Position numbers and translations under genes: made by a program
Shown here: in pieces, positions 11,635 through 22,499 of the stretch
Layout of the letters: each line of letters starts with the position of its first letter
Position numbering within the stretch: the first letter of the stretch is position 1
NCBI GenBank assembly: GCA_947652115.1
Contig: OX393573.1
Span: 16,262,573-16,326,572 of the forward strand
Reading direction: 5' to 3'
DNA: 64,000 nt
Source: Blastomussa wellsi
Taxonomy: Eukaryota; Cnidaria; Anthozoa; Scleractinia; Plerogyridae
The notes under the pieces: model-generated
The model's database searches: none
What the model was told of the DNA's origin: nothing
Seen by the model: only the letters and a program-made list of their open reading frames with translations

Positions 11635-14600
11635 AAAGTTATCCATCCTTTTGCTAGCCTAAATATCATATAATTTGTTTGTTATTTTAGGTATGAGTGT
11701 TCTATATATGCTGTTCTTGGCGTTTGCTTTGTTCCAAACTCGTGAAGACTTCAGGAAGATTCTTTTTTTCTTTGATCCCAAACTAGAGGGTGAAGGACCA
11801 GATACAAAGGTGCAATCAATAATATTGAAAGTTTTTTTTCAAGTGAACTAACTCTAATGTGATAAGACAAGATCACATTGTCTGACTGACAAGAATAAAT
11901 GAAATGAAATATGAAATAAATCAACTCAATCTGTTAAATGAGGGTTGCACATAATACTCTTGTAACTAACAAACCTGTGGCACCTGGATTTCCAATCAAA
12001 ATGGAATTTAGAAGTGTTGGGTTTTTTCTTTCCTTTAAAATGTTTGGCTTTTGACACCAGCCCAACCTACTTGGAATTTCCAGTGACTTTGTGCGGGGTA
12101 GGTTTGAATATTTTCCTTAACTGCTATTAAATTCAATGTCCCACAACATATCTATTTGTTATTATTTTGCATTAGGAATATGCTGTAAACTGTTCTCAAG
12201 TGACCTTAGCAAGGCTTTGGTCTCATTGCGATATCTTTGCCTTTGCCCATTTCTTTGGTTGGGCTCTAAAGGCATTACTTATTCGCAATGCTGGTCTTCT
12301 GTGGACTGCAAGTATCACATGGGAGGTTACAGAGGTAAATACAGTACAATGTATTATAATGACTTGTCATGAAAATAATAATTATTGAACATTTGTCTAT
12401 ATCTAGTACCTATCATCCTACATTGCATGGTTCGTCGGTCTCGCTTGTGGACGATATGAAAGCCTTCAGTCCAAGGGTTTAAAACAGTGACCTTTTTGTC
12501 TTGAAAAAGGTTGTTGTTGTTCGTGGTATAAAGGATAGTAATTAAAGAGTTATCATTTGTCTCACGATGTAGTCACTTGTGATGTGGACCGCGGCGTTTT
12601 GGCTGCATACTGCTAGCCTTCGTCAGGCGATAAGGTCGACTGGCTGCATGTAGCTTTATAAAGCATGGTGCTCCACGGTGATTGGTTGGTTTTCAACAGC
12701 TGTGATTGGTGTGTTTCGATCCTCGCTGATCCTAGACCAGTTAGTTGTTCTCTCGGCGGTTCGCCTGTGTGCAGTTCTCTCATTCTTGTGTTTCTTGATC
12801 GTGGGCATCCAAGCTTCAGGAATCTCGATTCCACTATCCCTGTTGATGTTGTTAGGATGAAATCTTATGTGAATAGTCTCTTTGACCCTGCGAGTGTACC
12901 AATGTTGATCACGATCAATAAACTTAACCTCGTCCCAAAGTGGGCAGTGTCTGGTGGTGTGGGGATGCTCTGAAACTGCAGAGGTCTGGGTACGGGTGAG
13001 CTGGATGTCTCGGTCGTGTTCTTTAATCCTGTCCTGCACGGGTCTCCTCGTCTCGCCGATGTAGACTTTTCCGCATTTGCAGGGAATCTTGTAAACAACG
13101 CCGTCTTGTTTAGTCGGTTGAACAGCGTCTTTGGGCTGTACTAATTGTGATCGCAACGTAGTATCCGACTTGAAAACAGCACGCACTCCTTGTTGTTGTA
13201 GGCAGCGGCAAAGTTGTTCGGACAGGCCACTGACATAGGGTAAAACCGCGGTAGTAGTTTTGAACTCGGTTGTGGGCTCTGCTCTGTTGTTTTGTCTTCT
13301 ATTCTTGGTGACCTTCTGTACAAAAGAATTAGGATAGCCATTAGAAACAAGAACAGAGGACAGGTGTTTCTTCTCCTCGGAGATAATAGCGGGTTTTGTT
13401 ACAAGGTGCTTAGCGCGATCATACAAACACTTAACAATACCGCGTTTTACTGACTGGGGGTGGTGTGAGTCATACGCTAGGTACTGATCAGTGTGCGTGG
13501 GCTTCCTGTATACGCTGGTGGCGAGGCGGCCGTCAGGTTCTCTTGAAACTGCGGTGTCAAGGAAGGCGATCTTGCTGTCACTTTCTGTTTCCATGGTGAA
13601 GTGGATGGAAGGCTGTTGGCTATTTAGATGCTGTAGGAAGCCATCAACGTTTCCACGATCGAGGATAGTGAATGTGTCGTCTATGTAGCGTCTCCAGATT
13701 CGAGGCTTGTACGATGATGTAGATATCGCCTGTTCTTCGAAACTCTCCATGTAGAGGTTTGCAATAACAGCAGAAACCGGACTTCCCATGGCTGCGCCTT
13801 CTTGTTGTTCGTATATTGATCCATTATACTGGAAGTATGTGGATCTCAATACGAAATTCAAGAGGTCAGCAATCTGAGCAGGCATTAATGTTGTGCGGTC
13901 TGCAAGTCTGGGGTCGCTCTCCAGTTTTTGTAGTGCGACTTGTACAGCGGCGTCGATCGGAACGTTGGTAAACAGCGACTCTACATCGAAGGACACCATG
14001 ATCTAGTTGTCTAGGGTACTTTCACTGCTGATGATGGATACGAAATGAGCTGAGTTTGTCACCGCATAGTCGGAGTTTCCTGTTAAAGAAGACAAGATGT
14101 TAGCCAAGTAAGCAGATAAATCATATGCAAAGGTGTTAATGCATGATACGATAGGTCTTAAGGGGACGTTAGCCTGGTGTTAGTCTTTGGTAAACCGTAG
14201 ATCCTAGGCCACTGTTTGTGTCAAGGTCTGATCTTGTTGTAAACAGCTTCTGTTAGGTCTCCGCTACGTTTCAAGGCGAGCAACTTTTCGGACAGCCTTC
14301 GAGTCAGACGGTCTGTCGGGTCTTTGTTTAAGAGCTGGTATGGTCCGCTTTCAAGCAGAGTGGTCGTCTTAGAGCGGTATGTATCGGTATCCATGACGAC
14401 GCTGGCACGTCCTTTATCCGCTGGGAGAACCATGATGGAATCGTTTTCTTTTAAGCGTTTAAGTGCGCCTCGCATTTCCTTCGTGATGTTTGGCTCTGGC
14501 GGTTGGGCCTGTTGAAGGATGCTGTTAACAGCTCTCCTGGCGGTGTCTGCTTGTTCATAAATTTGGTCTTTTGGCTGAAGGCAACACTTTCAAATTTCTA

Positions 14601-17600
14601 AATTTGTTACTATAATTTTTTGGTAAACATTTAGCTTTTGTTTTGTCATCATGAACTTAGCAAAGGTAAAAAGTAATTGATTTTTCAGCTAAATTCTTCT
14701 AGATAGCAAAATTATCATTTAATAATGAGACGTTGTATATTGCTAGTTGTTATGATGATTAATTAATGTGACATTAATTGTATTTCAGGTATTCTTTTCT
14801 CACTTGTTACCGAATTTTGCGGAATGCTGGTGGGATGCTCTTTTGCTGGATTTCTTGATCTGTAATGGCTTAGGTATTCACTTTGGATTGTATGTCTGCA
14901 AGATACTTGAGATGCGGAATTATCACTGGGAAAGTATCAAGTGAGTAAGTTAAATGTGCTTAGAAATCAATAAAGTCTTAATCAAATAAGTTGTTTCTTT
15001 AAATATAATTTGTTATTATGTGTTATTAGATTTATTTTGTGTACTGCTTTTTTTGGTAGGGATATTCACACAACTACTGGCAAATTGCGCCGTGCTGCTA
15101 TGCAGTTTACTCCTGCAAGGTTTGTAATTGTTTATCTTTCCGCTGTGGCAAGTTCAATTACCTTTCGTTGTGAGGCTAGTTTTGCCACTCTGTGATTTGT
15201 ATTCTTTGTCCTCATGCGTGGCTTGTGGAACATTGCACAACAAGTTTTTTTATAATAAGTTTGATTGTAAGGATTTGTCTTGCTTGACTGTTTACAAACT
15301 AAATTTTTAGCAATAACAACAATTAAGCTTTTGGTGACAATAATCAGATGAAAGATGTAAATTAAAAGTAAGCACTTGTTACTCTGACTGACTGGCATTA
15401 ATTTCTTATCCACAGCTGGACTCATGTTCGGTGGATGGACCCCAAATGTTCATACATGAGATTCTTTGCCATATGCCAGTTGTTGATTGTGTCACAGGTA
15501 AGTCAAGTGCCAAACTAAAAACCAATGGTCTTATTATACTGCAGCCAATCAGATGGTACGCTGCATGCCCTGATTAGTTTTACCTCCCATTACAGAAAAT
15601 TGGATTCAAGACTACAGTATATATATTTGCTGATTTTCTTTATTTTCATAGCTTGTCTGCTTGACATGAGCTGTTATTGTAATAAAATCTAGATATGAAT
15701 GTCTTGCATAACCTGTCTCTGACAAGAGTTCTTGTTTTTCTCAGATTGTAGAACTGAACACATTCTTCCTCAAACACATTCTGTACGTCCCAACATCTCA
15801 TTGGCTGAACTTTTATCGCTTGGGTATCATTAGTCTAATTGTTGCACCCTCGTTAAGGTAAGGCACTTCATTTATTAACTTCAGTCTGTTTTATTTTTTA
15901 ATGTGCCTTTGATTATTTAACAGCACTTCTCTTTTCTGCAATGAGACCATCAAATTTACATTGTAACAAAAGACTTGCCCTCATGAATAGCTATACCTGG
16001 CCCATATTTGGACACTCAAATATTTTGTATGCTTCTACGGCTCTACGTTTTAATGTATTTAATTTTATTTTTGTATAACTCATACCGTAACAGCCATAAT
16101 GCATTCTAGCTGTAGAGGAGTAGAGCTGTACAGCTGTATATCCATGTAATCTTTAGTATAATTTTTTTTCTGTAATCATCTTATTATATCTCAAACAACA
16201 GTATCTACTAACGATTATAATTATGGATATACAAATCTACACCTCTGCAGCATTAAAATTAAATAGATGAAAACACAATACCATACACAGTAGAACAGTA
16301 CTGTAGCACATTTTATTTTAAAAGATGACAAGTGTTGTTTGATATTATAATGATCAAATACAAAGCAATTTATACTTAAGGTTTATACAGATATACAGCT
16401 CTACAGCGCTACGCCTCTATGGCAAGAACGTATTATGGCTGTTACAGTATGAGCTATACAAAAAATAAAATTAAATACATTAAAATGTAGAGCAGTAGAG
16501 GCGTACAGGTTTTTAGCACTGAGGAAAATTGAAAGCGAAAAGAAACAGATGTTAATATAAAAATGTAGAGCCATAGAAGCGTATAGTTTTTTAGCACTGA
16601 TAAACAAGAGTAAAAACAGAGAAAATACAATAAAACTGAGTAGAGGAAATTAAGCATATATTAGTTAATTAAAAATTGGTATTTACAATCGTATAGCAGT
16701 AGAAGTGTAATGAACGAGAAAAATTGAAAATTTAAATTAAAATGAAAGTAACAAATTATGCAGAATAATTGTATATAATGGGTAACCGAATGTTGGTTAT
16801 CATGGCAACAAACGGAAAATGTAAATAAATCAAAAAAGTGAAATAAAGCAAGAGGGGACGTAAAGGTGTACATCTCTACAAAAAAATATATGCCAAGGTG
16901 AGTGTGCAAATACGCACCACAAAAAAATAGCATGACTAAACCACTGCATGAACAAGAGGCGGTGCAGGTAATTATTAAAGGTCACACCCAAGAAGATACC
17001 TCTCGGTAACACAGTGTGTTGCAGAGTCTGGTGCACTGACCACTAGGCCCCTTTGTGTCTGTTTCCTGGGCTTGCTGGTTATCAATTTAACCTTTTTCTC
17101 TGTTTGTCATCGTAGGCAGGGCTTGCTGGTTATCAATTGAACCTTTTTCTCTGTTTGTCATCGTAGGCAGGGCTTGCTGGTTATCAATTTAACCTTTTTC
17201 TCTGTTTGTCATCGTAGGCAGTACTATGTTTATATTACAGACACCAGAAGCAGACGACTTGGAACTCAAGCTTGGGTGTTGATGTGAGTATGAATACTCT
17301 CAAAACACTGAGTTTTATACATTTCCTTCAATATTAGTTTTGGGAATTATTCCGAGACTGGTGGTAATCAGGCCACTGCTGTGAAATTAACTTTTATATT
17401 TCTTGCCTTTTAGTGCAATCACCTGTTTAGAAGCACTTATCTGCATCAAATACGGACTGGACATGTTCAAGAAAACAGAAATTATCAGCATTGTGGAGTG
17501 GCTGCTCTTTCAGGTGAGAAAATAAAACTTGCAAGAGTCATTCTGTTACCTTGTGTCTGCCTCTAGATCTGTATGTGGGTTATGAAATGTATAGTTCCAA

Positions 17601-20600
17601 ATATTATCCATACCTCCCACATTGAAGGGATTTTTTCTAAAATTGCCCACCCCTCTGGAAATTCCAATTATTTAATAAGCTTCATATATTTCACTAAAAT
17701 TTTTGGGCTTTGAGAACCCCACCCCTAGGGATTTCTAATCCCTTTTGTCAGGGTGGGGTGGGGGGGCATGAATATTTTTTGGATTACACAATGGAGCTGG
17801 TTTGCACCTTGTTTCATACAAAGCATTTGAATACAAAAATGAACTTCAGTACCAAGTTCAAGTCTCTTTTAATAAGTGATTAAGATACATGTTTGGTGTA
17901 AGTTATGAGGTTCATTGTTACAATTCCCCTGGTTGTCATTGCTTGATTGTAAAGCTTTTTACACTACCTTTCAAGAGAACAGTAGGACAAACTACAGGTT
18001 GGGACAGTGTTGAATTCCCCTGGTTGTCATTGCTTGATTTTTTACCTTTTTTCTTTCAGATGGCCATCAGCTTGATGGTGCTGTATTTCATGGTCATGAC
18101 AAAAACAAAGGTTAGTTATTTTAATTTTCACTTGATGAATGCGCATCTTAGGGTAAAACAGGCAATTGTAGAAGATTCTTGTTAAAATTATGCGACTGTT
18201 GCAAGACAAGTGTCATGGCCTCTGTGTTGCACAGTGCGATAACAATCGTTTTTGAGGAGATTCTGTAAGTACCCTAAGTTATACTTTCCCACCATTGGTG
18301 ATGCTACTCACTGTGAACCATGTTATAATCAGAGCCCACTTTTCTCTTGCTTCTGCTTGGCTGCAAAGTTTTGGTAACCGACAGAATGATAACTACTAGG
18401 CCCCTAGACATGGGTTTGGAGAGAATTCTCGAAAGTTATGCAAACCCTCGACTGCGTCTCGGGTTTTGCATAACTGTCTCAAGTTCTCCCAAACCACCTC
18501 GTGTTTAGACGAGGCTATGTAAACACAGAAAAAGTCCTCCATTGCTTAAGTGGGGTCTGGTGACAAGTCCTGTGGATGAGCAGTTATTTTCTGTATGTTT
18601 GGCTGCAAAGTTTAGGTAACCGACAGATTGGTAACTGTTCTTGCGATTGTCAGGTTGCATAACCATAAATAATAGCTGTCTTTCTCTTGTAAATGATGTT
18701 TGATGTAAATAAAGTTATGTGCATTCAAAAAAAGCAAAGTATTTATTATTATATATAATTATTATAATCATGAAGTGTACCACTGCTAATGTTTGTGTAT
18801 TAAGTAAATGTAGACTGAATTAAAATAAGGCCGCAATAAATACGAGGGAGGATAATTTTGCCAGTTATTCTTTCTACCCCCTCAAACAATCTAATAGTAA
18901 AAAATAAAAATGTATAAAGAATTAAGGGAAACTGTTTTACAAGTTTCTAAAATTTAAACTTGCTAATTTAAGCAATAATTTTAACACTAATTTAAATTAT
19001 ATGAACACAGTTTCAGCATATAAATCCTTTTCTGCAGAAAACTGCAGTGTCTGCAGTAAATGGTTAGAAACATACCTTCCCAAGATCAGAGTCAGTTTTG
19101 TGCACAAACTTTGATTTATGGCTTAAGAAAAATATCATCCTATAAATGAAATCTTTTTGTTCATTTGATTGGGTTTCTGTGTACCATAAATTGTTGCTCT
19201 CTCTTTAGGAAGGTGATTTAATGAAGGCCAACATAGTGGAGAAACTAAAAATGCTCAAGAAATACGTAAGAAATATTAAAACTGAATGAAACATTTAACT
19301 GTAGCTACTTTGATATAACTTTAAAAATGTGTGCAATAATTAAAAAAAATCCTAACCTTTAACTGTGACATACAGCTATTTCAACTGTTGTCAGATCAAA
19401 GCTCAAGCTACAGGACAAGACCGAAAGGTAGTGTGGGTAGACGTAGAGCTCGAGGTCTGACTCATGCACTGAATACTAATGAACCATAACAAAAAGGCAC
19501 AACCACACACAAAAATGCAAACTTGTAGATTCCTTTTACACTGATATGCAAATTTTCACTAAAAAATTAATATCCAGACACTACTCGGTCTAACAAGGTC
19601 TAACTCTTTCTGTATAGCTTAATGAGTTTGGAAATTATTATAAAATTCAGTGTGGCTGAAAATACCTAATTTCTGCATAGGTGGGTTTGAAGAGAGAATA
19701 CGAGAACCAAGAAAATCACACTGGCCATCTTGTTATATCCTGTTAGCATTCAGCGCGTGCAGCAGCCTTCCACTGTTACCCATAGCTTTGATCTGACAAC
19801 ATTAATTGAAACAGTTGTATACAATGAATGGTACAGTAAATAGTATTTTGATAACTTGCAGTAAACTAAAAACTGAAAAATATTGTTTCTATAAATTCCA
19901 ACCCTTGAATAACTAACTTGATGATTTTATCGAAAACTGAATAAACATTAAAAGAAATGCATTAAACATGTTTAACTCAAATATAAAAGTACCGGTATTA
20001 ATGTTTGATAAAAACTCTTATAACATAAAGTATACTAAATATATGAGCTGCAGATGTAGATGAGTGTGAGAAATGATCATTGCAGTAAGTTTACAATTTA
20101 AGCAATTGTAATAAAGAAGCCTGAAGTAAAATTCAGGGCTTCAACAGGATTCGAACCCGTGACCTCTGCGATACCGGTGCAGTGCTCTACCAACTGAGCT
20201 ATAAAGCCACAGATTGGGAGTGGCCAATTTATTGACTTCATATTGATCATTTTTTGCTTTCCAAAACTTGCCAATGTTATGTCCTTTATTCCTGAAAAAG
20301 GTTTTTAAATTTCTAATCCGGTTCCAGTCAAACTAAACCAACCAAAGCATTAACAGGAAAATTAAAATTGGCCTATCGTCATTGAAAGTCACTTGTTTGT
20401 GTCTCTTGATATGAGAGGGGAGTGTCATGTTCATGTCATAGGTCTCTTGGCTGTTACCTCTCTACTCACATGCGCTCCCACCATTCCCTGACAAAAGTGT
20501 ATTTAAAGTTTAAAATTTCTGTTTATTCCCTAGGGACTGAAAAAGCCTAAATTTCTGGACGAAATTCCTGCAGAGGACCCTAGCACGAAAACTCTGAATT

Positions 20601-20911
20601 ACATCAAAACAAATGGAAATCATATCATTGAAAAAGAGAGCCACGAGTATGACTCTATCATCGCTAATGGCTGCTACAAGAATGGAAGTGTCATGTACGG
20701 CGAAGAACATTACCATGAGAGGAGCCTAAGATCCACTAAACACAGCCGAGAGGAAGCGCTGGATTACAAACCCGCTGACCAAAATGAATTGCAGATGCAT
20801 GGAACACGTAAGAGGAAGCCAAGGAGAAGCGAGTTAGGGGGACAAATGGCTGGTGTAAATTATGAAGTAAAAACCCGCCTTAGGACACGGAAATCTCAAG
20901 CAATGTTGTAG
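9363..20911 (+). CDS. PTDSS1: Phosphatidylserine synthase 1
   Basis: Fourteen exons: 9363-9553, 10516-10610, 10928-10972, 11691-11809, 12176-12334, 14789-14940, 15060-15119, 15416-15497, 15745-15857, 17218-17283, 17414-17513, 18060-18110, 19209-19265, 20534-20911. All junctions keep phase, giving 555 residues. The enzyme exchanges the head group of phosphatidylcholine or phosphatidylethanolamine for serine in the ER membrane. Diagnostic blocks are [54 protein letters not shown]...FLICNG (the conserved acidic/His core), [33 protein letters not shown] and QYYVYITDT. Several hydrophobic segments span the length. The N terminus ([16 protein letters not shown]) is closer to PTDSS1 than PTDSS2. The last exon gives a hydrophilic, basic tail (RKRKPRR) that makes it about 80 residues longer than human. 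Intron 5 holds a Penelope-like element; the exon 10 acceptor is triplicated. Confidence 0.96.
11342..11633 (+). repeat. tRNA-derived SINE with ATT-repeat tail
   Basis: The head has pol III A- and B-box-like words (TGGCCTAGTGG and GGGTTCGAGTC). An unrelated body follows (CCAACTGGTCTGCCTCCTGCC), then TGACACTTAAATAAAG and a (TTA)n run. The acceptor stem of the tRNA-like part does not pair, so this is a SINE, not a tRNA gene. Similar heads or tails occur at 28195-28305 and 53590-53668. It lies in PTDSS1 intron 3. Confidence 0.75.
12535..14582 (-). mobile_element. 5'-truncated Penelope-like retroelement, RT plus GIY-YIG
   Basis: One minus-strand frame runs from about 14580 to the stop at 12656, broken only by two stop codons: TGA just after NKIRP (14221-14223) and TAG just before [11 protein letters not shown] (about 14002). 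The reverse transcriptase blocks are intact around these: [70 protein letters not shown] and YIDDTFTIL (the catalytic YIDD). The C terminus has a GIY-YIG endonuclease ([27 protein letters not shown] region). That RT-GIY-YIG order defines Penelope-like elements. It is antisense within PTDSS1 intron 5, lacks its 5' part and is probably dead. Distal sequence (12587-12637) resembles a hammerhead ribozyme. Confidence 0.93.
12587..12637 (-). ncRNA. Degenerate hammerhead-ribozyme motif of the PLE
   Basis: On the minus strand the core word CTGACGA is followed by a stem II of GGCT and AGCC around a 10-base loop, then AAAAC in place of GAAAC, then GCC in place of GUC. Stem I can form as GAC...CGC against GCGGTC. 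The layout is that of the minimal type I hammerheads reported in PLE ends. Two core positions are changed, so activity is doubtful. Read by eye without folding software. Confidence 0.5.
16025..16620. repeat. Inverted and direct repeats in PTDSS1 intron 9
   Basis: The segment 16025-16143 is repeated in reverse at about 16388-16510; both share TTTTAATGTATTTAATTTTA and CGTAACAGCCATAA-like words. A further direct copy of the arm edge (AAAATGTAGAGC followed by GTTTTTTAGCACTGA) lies at about 16560-16600. This looks like a foldback DNA element with partial internal duplication. Open frames here are not coding. Confidence 0.65.
17066..17217 (+). repeat. 51-bp x3 tandem repeat carrying a splice acceptor
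   Basis: Three near-identical 51-bp units each contain GGCTTGCTGGTTATCAATT, the polypyrimidine tract CCTTTTTCTCTGTTTGTC and the acceptor ATCGTAG followed by GCAG. Acceptor AGs end at 17115, 17166 and 17217; only the last is needed for PTDSS1 exon 10 (17218). Units differ at TTTAACC versus TTGAACC. Because 51 is divisible by three, use of the middle acceptor would insert 17 codons in frame, while the first would bring in a TGA. Confidence 0.9.
17588..17800. repeat. MITE-like element, family with three copies here
   Basis: This shares AGTTCCA near one edge, CCATACCTCCC or similar, GGAAATTCCAATTA-type words and G/C-rich tracts (GGGTGGGGTGGGGGGG) with 51240-51420 and 54595-54830. The two ends of each copy are loosely complementary, so it is a foldback element of unknown superfamily. 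It lies in PTDSS1 intron 11. Confidence 0.55.
17923..18045 (+). repeat. Partial duplication before PTDSS1 exon 12
   Basis: The words AATTCCCCTGGTTGTCAT and TGCTTGATT occur together at about 17923-17950 and again at 18013-18040, about 90 bases apart. The second copy sits immediately upstream of the polypyrimidine tract and acceptor of exon 12 (18060). Confidence 0.7.
18395..18550. repeat. MITE, same family as 51777-51960
   Basis: It contains GTTATGCAAACCCTCGACTG and ends GAGGCTATGTAAACACAG then AAAAAGTCCTCCATTGC. The same end occurs in inverted form on both sides of the copy at 51777-51960. The left end here is degraded (CTAGACATGGGTTTGGAGAG). The element is non-coding. Confidence 0.65.
20049..20212 (-). 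repeat. tRNA-like SINE (Thr-GGT-like head)
   Basis: The minus strand of 20137-20208 folds as a tRNA: 7-bp acceptor stem GGCTTTA/TGAAGCC, D arm AGCTCAGTTGGTAGAGC, and T arm ACGGGTTCGAATCCTGT. The anticodon loop would read CCGGTAT (anticodon GGT), lacking the universal U33. Adjoining sequence 20049-20136 (GATGTAGATGAGTGTGAG...GAATTC-poor tail) matches one arm of the foldback at 58142-58276. This is a tRNA-derived repeat rather than a working tRNA. It lies in PTDSS1 intron 13. Confidence 0.7.
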
Positions 20912-21495
20912 CTATTTTAAAACTGGGCGATGTAATTAATGGCTTGTATTCAAGGTTGAAATCAAATGGTTGTATACATATCAGTTATAAGGGCGTTGGT
21001 GTGAAGTATTGCCTGTGCTGTTGTCCTTACATTCCTGCCGTATTTCAGGAGCACATTAGGCACATTTGAATGATTCTGTGCAATAATCTTTGCTGTATGT
21101 TTTGCATTCCTACATGTGTTTTTTCACAACTCGCTTTGCTCAATGTTTTTTGGGTGCTTTTTCTTGTGCAGGATTTTTTTCGGTAATTGTCCAACCCCAC
21201 CCCCCTCAAGAAAATAATGGTCCATTCCTTTTAAGGTGGCTGTTTGGTCTTAACTGAGATGTGTCACGCAATGATGTCTAGCTCAATGTTGTGTGACTAC
21301 CAATAATAGTATTTTGTGTAGCAGCAACAAGAGTATTGTTTGAACATTAGATTTGTTTTTCATTTGTTTAGCTGTTAATTACGATGTCATATTAGATTTG
21401 GAAATAGAAACAGTTGTAAAGTAAAAGACCTGTAATGCCCTGAAATCTACAATCTATGTATTGTTCAATAAGTAATTAAGTTAATTTGCAGTTCA

Positions 21496-21501
21496 AATAA
21501 A
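21496..21501 (+). promoter_or_regulatory. Candidate PTDSS1 polyadenylation signal
   Basis: AATAAA lies about 585 bases after the PTDSS1 stop codon; it is followed by a T/G-rich stretch (CCTTGTTGTTGT), the usual downstream element. The sequence between is AT-rich and without other features, consistent with a 3' UTR. Confidence 0.6.
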
Positions 21502-22018
21502 CCTTGTTGTTGTATCCAAGTCACAGTTATCTGGAACTCGGTTACACTCCTCTTTGTCAACGTTGATTAAAACAGCCCCGGGGGAATAAGTACCAATTGT
21601 ACCTTCAAAAGATTCACTCATTCCACAGGCAGCCCATACGTTGTAAGTGATTTGTGACATTGTGTAAGAGAATATATGAGAAAAGTTCAAAAATTGCCCT
21701 AAATTCTACATGTGGAAAAGAATGCAAATAAAAATGACTTACCTTGTGTTTTCCTTACGTTATTTTGATGTCTCTGTAGTCCTGAAGTCAATTTAAAGAC
21801 ATTTAGGCGAGTTTACCTTGCGAGGTTTTGCCTACGAGTAAAGCGAAGCGACTTTCGCTTCGCTTTGCTCGTTGAAAAGTTGAAAAGACCCGTGGGTAAT
21901 AAACTACAAGCAGTCTTTTTTTGTTTTAGTCCGTCGAGCGTGAATATTTATTCTTGAGGGAGGAGAGTTCAACTTAAACTGAAAATACTAAAACTGCAGT
22001 CAGGGGTGGACATCAGAA

Positions 22019-22134
22019 TATAAAATTTGTGCTTGACAACGACTCTTGTTAACGTTGGAACAACGTTAATAAAAACTTTTTACTAACGTTGTTCCAACGT
22101 TAACAAGAGTCGGTGTCAAGCATAAATTTTATAT
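22019..22134. repeat. Foldback element, about 49-bp arms
   Basis: Two arms (22021-22069 and 22084-22132) are complementary almost base for base, sharing ACTCTTGTTAACGTTGGAAC, around a short AAAACTTTT-type loop. It is a small palindromic MITE or the centre of a larger one. It lies in the spacer between PTDSS1 and TRAM1. Confidence 0.8.
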
Positions 22135-22480
22135 CTTATAATTATATATTGTTCATGTCATTTTTACGGTGATCTGTAAACGTTCGATCCGTTCTGGTCG
22201 GAGTCGTACGAGCGCTTTACGACCAAGTGACAATCGAAAATCAGAGTCGTAAGCGGAGTCAAGCACGACGGAATCGGAGTCGGAAGAATCGGAACGTTTC
22301 CATTTTCTTCCGATTCCGCTTATGACTCCGACGCTTCAAACTCCGATAATCAGTTTTCTCTAAATCATAACCGGAACTCTGCTTACGACTCCGACGGTTT
22401 GATTTTCACCGGATCGCTAACGACTTCAATTCAGATCGGAGTTCGCCAGTGTTGGGCGACACCTCTCCGACCTGGTCGCT
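22135..22480. repeat. GGAGTCGTAA / CCGATTCCG-rich repeat
   Basis: Words such as GGAATCGGAGTCGG, CTTCCGATTCCG, ACGACTCCGA and GGTCGGAGTCGT recur in both orientations, so most of the stretch can pair with itself. It is probably a foldback repeat. No gene is visible. Confidence 0.5.
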
Positions 22481-22499
22481 GACCAGTTGAAAATATTCT

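Noticed and set aside
20137..20208. tRNA-Thr(GGT) gene on the minus strand
   Set aside because: The cloverleaf is good, but U33 is missing, GGT is not a usual eukaryotic Thr anticodon, and the flanks match a repeat at 58 kb. It is better called a SINE head.
21493..21690. Possible terminal exon on the minus strand (65 codons)
   Set aside because: An acceptor-like site exists, but there is no matching upstream exon or family, and it overlaps the PTDSS1 3' end.
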